Origin: an uncultured Pseudomonadota bacterium
GTDB lineage: Bacteria > Pseudomonadota > Gammaproteobacteria > Steroidobacterales > Steroidobacteraceae
Length of the DNA: 60,564 nt
Assembly (NCBI GenBank): GCA_902826635.1
Contig: CADEFQ010000021.1
Span: 1 to 60,564, forward strand
Direction: 5' to 3'
Shown here: positions 1-5,420 of the stretch, in pieces
Position numbering within the stretch: the first letter of the stretch is position 1
Layout: every line of letters starts with the position of its first letter
Position numbers and translations under genes: made by a program
The notes under the pieces: generated by a model
What the model was told of the DNA's origin: nothing
The model's input: only the letters and a program-made list of their open reading frames with translations
Databases searched by the model: none

Positions 1-71
1 AGCGCGCCGCGCGCCGACGCATGATGTGGGCACTTTATCGTTCACGGCCGCGCTCCAGCGACTTGTTATGC
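1..71 (-). other. attC site of cassette 4 (partial)
   Basis: The right-hand inverse core GCATAAC (71 to 65 on -) is followed by the same internal sequence as the other three attC sites, including the shared block CGTGAACGATAAAG. The distal core lies beyond the left edge of the window. By analogy with the other sites the full length would be about 88 bp. Confidence 0.85.
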
Positions 72-199
72 GGCATGCTCGCTATTCTCCCCCGAAGCGA
101 CTACGGCTCCTTGCCACCGAGATTAAGACTCATTGTAGCGCTCAGCAATGCCGGGACTCCGAAGCTGCGGCTGCGGGGTTGCGTTGAGGTAGCGGCGCG

Positions 200-331
200 T
201 CACGCCATTGCCTGGCAATCGAGTGATGTCGCTTCTACGAGCGCGGGCTGCCACAGTTGGGCGCCGCGAATCGAAGCCGCCCAGTGCGATGAGCTTTCCG
301 ATTCCGATGCACTGCTGCTCTTACAGCTCAT
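200..331 (-). pseudogene. Broken copy of the repeated cassette ORF (cassette 4)
   Basis: It starts with ATG seven bases inside the cassette boundary, like the ORFs of cassettes 1 and 2, and its first residues (MSCKSSSASESESSS) match theirs. The frame meets TGA after 43 codons, whereas the sister cassettes stay open for 114 and 117 codons. Bases 72-199 still show clear homology to the sister cassettes but no continuous frame. This is either a decayed copy or evidence that this cassette type is not really protein-coding. No function is recognised. Confidence 0.6.
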
Positions 332-334
332 GCG

Positions 335-422
335 GCATAACGATTGAGCTGAGCGCGCCGCGCGCTGAGCTGTTGGGTTGGCACTTTATCGTTCACGGCC
401 GCGCTCCAGCGATTTGTTAGAG
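335..422 (-). other. attC site of cassette 3
   Basis: This 88-bp site is bounded by CTCTAAC (422 to 416 on -) and GTTATGC (341 to 335 on -). It has the imperfect internal inverted symmetry of an attC and the block shared by all attC sites here. It contains the last codons and stop of the cassette 3 membrane protein gene. Confidence 0.9.
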
Positions 423-790
423 GGCATCTCTGCCGCCGTGATCCTGATACGGTTGCCGACCCACCAACCAATTACGCCGCCGATAGGAACGAACGCCACC
501 AAGTTCCAGAGAGGTACGAATAGCATGCCGAGAGCGGCGGTTGAACTCGTCGGGTGAATGAAGACTGAGTAGAAGTTTCCCGCGTCTAGGATGGCAGGGA
601 TCAAGAGCGCTCCCGCCGCTGCATGTGGTCGTTTCAAAAGGAAGAGCACAAGCGCGCCCGCGATGTAGGGAGTGAGCGGCCAGAGCCACCAACCGACCGA
701 AGGCGATTCGGCCACAAAGAGGTTGGTGTACGTGTGGAGAACCACTCCGAATAGGAGCAACCCGTAAGCCAATATGCGTGCGGTGCTCAT
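386..790 (-). CDS. Integron cassette membrane protein (cassette 3)
   Basis: The protein has 134 residues and about four hydrophobic segments, near residues 6-26, 38-56, 60-76 and 84-112, so it is probably an inner-membrane protein. The ATG lies seven bases inside the cassette and no ribosome-binding site is visible, as in many cassettes. The C-terminus (NKSLERGRER) is encoded by the attC site and the stop lies within attC. Of the four cassettes this is the most convincing coding gene, because hydrophobic residues are patterned into helices and its frame ends in the attC-encoded tail. The function is unknown and I do not recognise the family. Confidence 0.8.
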   Translation of the reverse strand: MSTARILAYGLLLFGVVLHTYTNLFVAESPSVGWWLWPLTPYIAGALVLFLLKRPHAAAGALLIPAILDAGNFYSVFIHPTSSTAALGMLFVPLWNLVAFVPIGGVIGWWVGNRIRITAAEMPSNKSLERGRER

Positions 791-793
791 GCC

Positions 794-881
794 CTCTAAC
801 GTCGAGCTTGAGCGCCGCGCGCGCGGACGCCAGGATTGACCCCTTTATCGTTCACGCGCGCGCTCCAAGCGTTTGTTATGC
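794..881 (-). other. attC site of cassette 2
   Basis: This 88-bp site lies between GCATAAC (881 to 875 on -) and GTTAGAG (800 to 794 on -). It is nearly identical to the cassette 1 site. The outer cores differ between the two ends, as expected when each end is set by a neighbouring cassette. Confidence 0.92.
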
Positions 882-1140
882 CGCATGCTCGCTGCGCTCC
901 CCGAAGCTGCTGCGGCTCCTTGCCACCGAGAGTAGGCTCCATTTCCGCGCTCGGCAATGACGGCACTCCGAAGCTGAGACAGTGGGAACTCGCTGAGGTA
1001 GCGGCGCATCGCGCGAAGGCAAGATGTGCGGACGAGTGGGTTTCTACGAGCGATGGTTGCCGCGGTCGGGCGCCGCGAATCGCAGCTGCCCAGTGCGATG
1101 AGCTTTCAGATTCCGATGCACCGCTGCTCTTACATCTCAT
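796..1140 (-). CDS. Repeated cassette ORF, copy 2
   Basis: A 114-codon frame that begins with ATG seven bases inside the cassette and ends with TAG inside attC. It is an ungapped homologue of the cassette 1 ORF, sharing for example LVETHS, AFARCAAT and LGGKEPQQLRGAQRACG. Composition is serine- and arginine-rich with no domain or signal recognised. The attC is read in a different frame from that of cassette 3; the usual NK.LER.RER tail is present but in another frame. The ORF may therefore be spurious or frame-shifted. The start overlaps the stop of cassette 1 (ATGA). Confidence 0.4.
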   Translation of the reverse strand: MRCKSSGASESESSSHWAAAIRGARPRQPSLVETHSSAHLAFARCAATSASSHCLSFGVPSLPSAEMEPTLGGKEPQQLRGAQRACGITNAWSARVNDKGVNPGVRARGAQARR

Positions 1141-1490
1141 GCGGCATAACGATGAGCTTGAGCGCCGCGCGCGCCGACACCAGGATTGCCCACTTTATCG
1201 TTCACGCGCGCGCTCCAAGCGTTTGTTATGCCGCATGCGCGCTGCGCTCCCCGAAGCTGCTGCGGCTCCTTGCCACCGAGATTAAAACTCATTGCAGCAC
1301 TCGACAATGATCGCACTCCGAAGCTGAGACGGCGGGGTTGTGTCGAGGTAGCGGCGCATCGCGCGAACGCAAGACGTGCGGGCGAGTGGGTTTCTACGAG
1401 CAATGGTTGCAACGGTCGGGTGCCGCGAATCGAAGCCGCCCAGTGCGATGAGCTTTCCGATTCCGACGCACTGCCGCTCTTACAGCTCAT
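1137..1490 (-). CDS. Repeated cassette ORF, copy 1 (first cassette)
   Basis: A 117-codon frame in the cassette next to attI. It runs through the whole attC site and stops at a TGA overlapping the ATG of the next cassette ORF, so translation of the two could be coupled. It aligns without gaps to copy 2 over most of its length, with many amino-acid differences. There is no recognisable domain, signal peptide or membrane segment, and no ribosome-binding site. The first cassette is normally the best expressed. Whether it is truly coding is doubtful (see findings). Confidence 0.42.
   Translation of the reverse strand: MSCKSGSASESESSSHWAASIRGTRPLQPLLVETHSPARLAFARCAATSTQPRRLSFGVRSLSSAAMSFNLGGKEPQQLRGAQRACGITNAWSARVNDKVGNPGVGARGAQAHRYAA
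1144..1231 (-). other. attC site of cassette 1
   Basis: This 88-bp site runs from GCATAAC (1231 to 1225 on -) to GTTATGC (1150 to 1144 on -). The outer arms continue into the stem sequences CAAACGCTTGGAGCGC and GGCGCTCAAGC, which can pair imperfectly as in folded attC hairpins. Confidence 0.93.
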
Positions 1491-1493
1491 GCG

Positions 1494-1623
1494 GCATAAC
1501 TACCAATTGGGTGGTGGAAACAGTGGGATAAATCGTAGCGAATACGCGAGATAATCTGCTGGCGCCGCAGCCGGGTCCCTGATTTGCTTGGCGAAAGTGA
1601 CATGCGGCGCGATCTAACCCCCC
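1494..1623 (-). other. Probable attI region between intI and the first cassette
   Basis: The first cassette boundary is the core GTTATGC at 1500 to 1494 on -. Between it and the integrase start lie about 123 bp with no ORF, where attI and the cassette promoter are expected. A possible cassette promoter on - could lie around 1525-1565, but no clear -35/-10 pair is visible. I found no LexA box (CTGT-N8-ACAG) in this gap. Confidence 0.65.
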
Positions 1624-2598
1624 GTGACCGATCCTACCCCCGCCCGCGGCCTTCTCGCCACCACCCGCGACCTGATGCGGACGCGGCACATGAGCCTGCG
1701 CACGGAGAAGGCGTACCTTCACTGGATCCGCCGTTATGTCATTTTCCACGGCCGGCGCCCGCCGCAGGAACTCGGGGCATCCGCGGTCGAGGCATTCCTG
1801 ACCGACCTCGCGACGCGCCTGCACGTTGCCGCCTCCACCCAGAACCAGGCGCTGGCGGCGATCCTGTTTCTCTACCGGCAGGTCCTCGCCGTCGATCTCC
1901 CGTGGCTCGAGAACATCGTGCGTGCGACGAAGCCCCGGCACCTGCCTGTCGTGCTGTCGCGCGACGAGGTGCGCCGCGTCCTCGTCGAGCTGCGCGGCAC
2001 GCCGTGGCTGGTCGCCAGCCTGCTGTACGGCGGCGGGCTACGGCTCAACGAGGGGCTGGCGCTGCGCGTGAAGGACATCGATTTCGAGCGCGGCGAGTTG
2101 GTCGTGCGCGATGGCAAGGGTCGTAAGGACCGCGTCACCACGCTTCCATTGAGCTTGAAGGAAGCGCTGATGGGGCACTTCACGCGCTTGCGTGCGTGGT
2201 TCGAGAATGAGCGCCACCGCTCGCAACCGGGGGTATCGGTGCCGTTCGCGCTCGCGAGCAAATACCCGGCGGCACCGACGAGTTGGGCGTGGCAGTACGT
2301 ATTTCCAGCGACAACACTCTGCAAGGATCCGTACTCGGGCAAGGTGGTACGCCACCATGCGCACCCGAGCCCGATCCAGGCCGCCGTGGCGCTCGCGGTA
2401 CGCAAGGCGCGGCTATTGAAGCCGGCCAGTTGCCACACTTTCCGCCACTGCTTCGCGACCCACCTGCTCGAGTCCGGCTATGACATCCGCACGGTGCAGG
2501 AACTGCTCGGCCACAGCGACATCAAGACGACGATGATCTACACGCACGTGTTGAACCGGGGCGGCCGCGGCGTCTTGAGTCCGCTCGACCGCAACTGA
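1624..2598 (+). CDS. intI: Integron integrase (tyrosine recombinase IntI)
   Basis: It catalyses site-specific recombination between attI and attC, inserting and excising cassettes. The protein has 324 residues, close to the usual 320-340 of IntI. All tyrosine-recombinase residues are present: R140 (GGGLRLNEG), K165 (DGKGRKDR), H271 and R274 (HTFRH), H297 (LLGHSD) and Y306 (MIYTHV). The extra IntI-specific patch (SWAWQYVFPA, about 220-229) separates it from XerC/D. The N-terminal SAM-like DNA-binding domain includes SLRTEKAYLHWIRRY. The start is GTG at 1624, since an in-frame TAA lies just upstream; ATG at 1675 is an alternative that would leave a shorter N-terminus. It appears intact. Confidence 0.96.
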   Translation: MTDPTPARGLLATTRDLMRTRHMSLRTEKAYLHWIRRYVIFHGRRPPQELGASAVEAFLTDLATRLHVAASTQNQALAAILFLYRQVLAVDLPWLENIVRATKPRHLPVVLSRDEVRRVLVELRGTPWLVASLLYGGGLRLNEGLALRVKDIDFERGELVVRDGKGRKDRVTTLPLSLKEALMGHFTRLRAWFENERHRSQPGVSVPFALASKYPAAPTSWAWQYVFPATTLCKDPYSGKVVRHHAHPSPIQAAVALAVRKARLLKPASCHTFRHCFATHLLESGYDIRTVQELLGHSDIKTTMIYTHVLNRGGRGVLSPLDRN

Positions 2599-2602
2599 CC
2601 CG

Positions 2603-3071
2603 TCAGGGAACCAGTTCGGACAGATATTCGGCCAGTCCGTCGATGTCGTCGACGTCGAGCGACGCGAGCCGCGCGATATGGTCGCGCGGGAAGTTCGGGC
2701 GCCGGCCATCGACCGCGTCGTGGAACTGGCGGCGCAGGTACATGTACTGCTGCCCCGCGAGACGCGGCACGATCCGCAGATCGCTGCCCTCGCCGCGCGC
2801 GCCGTTGCGCATCGCTGCCGAAACGATGATCCCGCAGGAGGCCTTCCATGCGCGCATCCCAACGCTCGCCCTCGCGATAGTCGTGCAGTTGCTTGACGAT
2901 CACCGCTGGATGTTGGCCCGCGAGCGCCGGCACCCGCCCGTTCGCCGTGCCCTGCGCGTTGACGCCATGGCAACCGGCGCACTCCGCAGCGTAGAGCCGC
3001 GCTCCTTGCGACGATTCGCCGGCGGCCGCGACGGCACTGCCAGACGGCGCGCTTTCCAGTACCGGATTTAT
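2603..3071 (-). pseudogene. Remnant of a diheme cytochrome c gene
   Basis: Reading away from the tRNA on -, one frame encodes a cytochrome c heme site (CAGCH) followed by VPALAGQHPAVIVKQL and the GERWDARMEG segment typical of c4/c553-like diheme cytochromes. The frame is then lost near 2850 and a second frame continues with PRLAGQQYMYLRRQF and ends GLAEYLSELVP. That second domain has no CxxCH. There is no start codon or signal peptide, since the frame runs straight out of the tRNA. Three lesions are visible: 5' truncation, frameshift, and loss of the second heme site. It was probably a periplasmic electron carrier. Confidence 0.82.
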
Positions 3072-3144
3072 TGGGCCTGCTTGGATTCGAACCAAGGACC
3101 AAGGGATTATGAGTCCCCTGCACTAACCGCTGTGCTACAGGCCC
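3072..3144 (-). tRNA. tRNA with CAU anticodon (Met or Ile2)
   Basis: It folds as a 73-nt cloverleaf: acceptor GGGCCTG/CAGGCCC, D-stem GCAC/GTGC, anticodon stem GGGGA/TCCCT around the loop CTCATAA, T-arm CTTGG-TTCGAAT-CCAAG and discriminator A. CCA is not encoded. The CAU anticodon allows elongator tRNA-Met or tRNA-Ile2 (modified to lysidine). The variable region TGGTC and the flanking bases look more like the Ile2 type than typical elongator Met, but I cannot decide from sequence alone. It is not initiator tRNA, as the three G-C pairs of the initiator anticodon stem are absent. The cytochrome remnant begins at its 3' end. Confidence 0.93.
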
Positions 3145-3159
3145 GCCGAAGGGTCGCCC

Positions 3160-3165
3160 ATTGTA
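3160..3165 (-). promoter_or_regulatory. Possible -10 element of the tRNA promoter
   Basis: TACAAT on - lies 16 bases before the mature tRNA 5' end, a suitable distance for a -10 box. No good -35 hexamer is seen at 16-18 bases; TTGATG is present but only 12 bases away. Confidence 0.35.
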
Positions 3166-3241
3166 GCCGCGAGTAGGCATCAATACGGTGTCTGCGTTCG
3201 CGCCTCAGGCGCTAGCATGGGCGCTTTCGAGGAGTCATCGC

Positions 3242-3565
3242 ATGGCCGACACGAACGCGCCCCGCCCCGCTTACCTCCTGGTGCAGGGAGTCGTCACCGA
3301 TCCCGAGGGCTTCAAGGCGTACAGTGCCGCGCTGCCGCCGATCTACGAGAAATTCGGCGGCCGCCATGTGAGCCTCACTCCCGCCGTGAAGGTCGAGGTC
3401 ATTGAAGGCGTCGCTGAAGGGCGCAGTGTCGTGATCTCGAGGTTTCCGTCGAAGGAGGCCGCGCTCGCGTTCTGGCATTCGCCCGAATACACCGCCGCGA
3501 AGGCGCTGCGCGCGGGCAAGGGCACGTTCTTCGTCACGGTGCTCGAGGGCCTCCCGGGAACCTGA
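3242..3565 (+). CDS. DUF1330 family protein
   Basis: A 107-residue alpha/beta protein of the DUF1330 family (dimeric alpha-beta barrel fold). Family hallmarks are the opening PAYLLVQGVVTDPEGFKAY, the central FGGRHV, the ISRFPSKEAALAFWHSPEY segment and the final V-x-E-G. No enzymatic role is established for the family. I chose ATG 3242 over an upstream in-frame start because GAGGAG precedes it at proper spacing and family members begin near here. Its 3' end overlaps the convergent gene by 32 bases. Confidence 0.88.
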   Translation: MADTNAPRPAYLLVQGVVTDPEGFKAYSAALPPIYEKFGGRHVSLTPAVKVEVIEGVAEGRSVVISRFPSKEAALAFWHSPEYTAAKALRAGKGTFFVTVLEGLPGT

Positions 3566-3953
3566 GCGCCTGCGCACTCGGCGGCGCTTCGCCGTCGTCG
3601 AGCGTCGTCGGCCAGGTGAAAGCCGCCATCAGCATCAGCGCGGCAGCGATGCCGAGCGCGAGCCCGCCCGCTCGGCTCGCCGCGAACCAGAAGAGCATCA
3701 AGGTGCTCAGCATCGGCATGAACGCGAGCACGGCGACGATCTGGCGGGAGATCGCGCGCGGGTGCGCCGCTGCGTAGAGCAGCACTGCTGCCAGCAGCGC
3801 AAGTTGCATGCAGAATGCGATCCACATCGCGCGCGCGATGTCGCCCAGCGCTGTGGAAGCAGCGACGTACAGCACGAGAAAGTAGACGGCGACGCCGGCG
3901 ATGATCAGCGCCGCGCCGGCCATGCACCACTTGAAGATGCGCCGCGAGATCAT
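3534..3953 (-). CDS. Small membrane protein, unknown
   Basis: A 139-residue protein with four predicted membrane helices, near residues 9-32, 41-62, 71-90 and 97-114. It is likely an inner-membrane protein. I do not recognise the family. The ATG overlaps the stop of the preceding membrane-protein gene (ATGA), so the two are probably translationally coupled and work together. The last 32 bases overlap the convergent DUF1330 gene. Confidence 0.7.
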   Translation of the reverse strand: MISRRIFKWCMAGAALIIAGVAVYFLVLYVAASTALGDIARAMWIAFCMQLALLAAVLLYAAAHPRAISRQIVAVLAFMPMLSTLMLFWFAASRAGGLALGIAAALMLMAAFTWPTTLDDGEAPPSAQALRFPGGPRAP

Positions 3954-4525
3954 GCCTTCCTCCGTTGCACGAAGCGCGCGATCGAGACGCTCGCGCCCCA
4001 GAGCGCAAACGCCACCGCCAGCACTGCCGTCACGCTGACCGCGGCCACTTTCGCGTACTTTGCGATCACCGCGAGCCACGCGACGCCCGTGTGCAGCGGC
4101 GGGAAGCGTCCGACGACCCACGCGTTCGCGACGTTCTCGATCCAGTCGCATGCGCAGCCGACGAACAGCCATGGTACGAAACGCTGCCAGCCGCCGGCCT
4201 GATAGACGTCGGGCCGGGCGCGTCGCAGGCCCCACAGCAGCAGCGCCGCCCAGAAGAGCGCAGACACGAACGGAAACATGAAGTCGGTCGACGAGAAGGT
4301 GCTGTAGAGGCGCACTGCCTCGGGCGTGTAGTGCGTCAACTGCGATGCGATGTCTTCGACACCCAGCCTCGGTTGCATGTCGAACGCGTGATAGCCGGTG
4401 ACGACCTTCAGCTTCGCGCTGACCGCCATCAGCGTTCGCGCCATCCAGACGATGACGCCGGCAAGGAGCGCGATCGCCCACCAGCGGCGCGAGAGCGCAT
4501 TGACCAAACGCGAGAGTGTGCCCAT
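3950..4525 (-). CDS. Multi-pass membrane protein, unknown
   Basis: A 191-residue protein with about four hydrophobic segments: residues 14-32 (WAIALLAGVIVWMARTL), about 80-98, 118-134 and 152-175. I do not recognise a family. The start is placed at the ATG encoding MGTLSRLVNAL, since the open frame extends further upstream only as arginine- and alanine-rich sequence typical of non-coding frames. It is first of a two-gene unit with the 139-residue membrane protein. Confidence 0.68.
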   Translation of the reverse strand: MGTLSRLVNALSRRWWAIALLAGVIVWMARTLMAVSAKLKVVTGYHAFDMQPRLGVEDIASQLTHYTPEAVRLYSTFSSTDFMFPFVSALFWAALLLWGLRRARPDVYQAGGWQRFVPWLFVGCACDWIENVANAWVVGRFPPLHTGVAWLAVIAKYAKVAAVSVTAVLAVAFALWGASVSIARFVQRRKA

Positions 4526-4661
4526 CGCCGTAGCATGCCCCAACCGGTGCGGAGCGGCCACGGCCCGGGCACTTCGTCGCGCGCACGGGGCGGATCGTCG
4601 CGCCCGGCGTTCGTTTCGGCTCGCGAGGGCGCATGATCGCGGCATTCTTCAAGGGGGCCCC

Positions 4662-5420
4662 ATGCGTACCGTCACTTTGCTGCTCGTTTCGCTCGCGATC
4701 GCCTCGGCCGCGTTCGCCGCCGACACCGCACCCGACTCGGTCTATGCCCGCGCCGTGGCCGATCCGGCGCGCTCCGAGAAGGACCGCACGCGCGACGCGC
4801 GCGAAAAACCCGCCGACGTGCTCGCGCTCGCCGGCTTCGCGCCCGGCATGAAGATTGCCGACATCTTCGCCGGTGGCGGCTACTACTCCGAGCTGGTCAG
4901 CGACGTCGTGGGCCCCGGCGGCAGCGTGCTGATGCTCAACAACACCGCGTACCAGCAGTTCGCGCGCGAAGAACTGAAAGACCGCCTGAAGGACGGGCGC
5001 CTCAAGAACGTGAAGCCGATGCTGGTCGAGAGCTGCAATCTGCGCCTCGGTGAAGGCGACCTCGACGGCGCCCTGATCGTGATGTCGTACCACGACCTCT
5101 ATCATGTCGATGAGCAAGGCGGCTGGGCGCCGATCAACGCCGGCAATTTCCTCGATCAGATCCATGCCGCCCTGAAGCCGGGCGCGGTGTTCCTGATTGT
5201 CGATCACGCGGCCACGGGAGGCACCGGCAAGGACGCCGCGCAGGATCTGCATCGCATCGACGAGGCGTTCGCGAAGCGCGACATCGAGAGCCACGGCTTC
5301 AGGCTCGAGAAGACCTGGGACGGCCTGCGCAACAGTGCCGACGAGCACTCGAAGATGGTGTTCGACCCGTCGATCCGCGGCAAGACGGATCGCTTCGTGC
5401 ACGTCTATCGCAGGATCTAG
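4662..5420 (+). CDS. Exported SAM-dependent methyltransferase-like protein
   Basis: The 252-residue product begins with a clear Sec signal peptide (LLLVSLAIASAAFA, cleavage near residue 20). A class I methyltransferase fold follows: motif I is DIFAGGGYYSELV, then GGSVLMLNN and the LDGALIVMSYHDLYH strand. It resembles the predicted methyltransferases of COG4798, many of which also carry signal peptides. The substrate is unknown, and SAM is not expected in the periplasm, so either it is not exported or it does something else there. GGGGCCCC precedes the ATG. The stop codon overlaps that of hrpB within the palindrome CTAG. Confidence 0.82.
   Translation: MRTVTLLLVSLAIASAAFAADTAPDSVYARAVADPARSEKDRTRDAREKPADVLALAGFAPGMKIADIFAGGGYYSELVSDVVGPGGSVLMLNNTAYQQFAREELKDRLKDGRLKNVKPMLVESCNLRLGEGDLDGALIVMSYHDLYHVDEQGGWAPINAGNFLDQIHAALKPGAVFLIVDHAATGGTGKDAAQDLHRIDEAFAKRDIESHGFRLEKTWDGLRNSADEHSKMVFDPSIRGKTDRFVHVYRRI

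Larger units (their letters stand above)
1..2598. mobile_element. Chromosomal integron: intI end plus four cassettes
   Basis: The integrase lies on the + strand and the cassette array lies upstream of its start, reading leftwards on the - strand, which is the normal divergent integron layout. Core sites of the GTTRRRY/RYYYAAC type delimit cassettes at about 1151-1499, 801-1150, 342-800 and 1-341. The last cassette's attC is cut by the window edge, so the array continues to the left. The attC sites are almost identical to each other, as expected of a sedentary chromosomal integron and unlike a mobile resistance integron, where attC sites vary. Three of the four cassettes are copies of one another. 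No resistance gene is seen. Confidence 0.93.

Noticed and set aside
1..1500. CRISPR array
   Set aside because: The repeats are about 345-460 bp apart, are attC-like with core sites, and have no short uniform spacers or cas genes.
1501..1623. LexA box in the intI promoter
   Set aside because: SOS control is common for intI, but no CTGT-N8-ACAG sequence occurs in this gap.
2643..3176. A 177-codon + strand frame with LDSNQGPRDYES
   Set aside because: That phrase is the familiar antisense reading of a tRNA gene, here the CAU tRNA at 3072-3144, and the rest opposes the cytochrome remnant.
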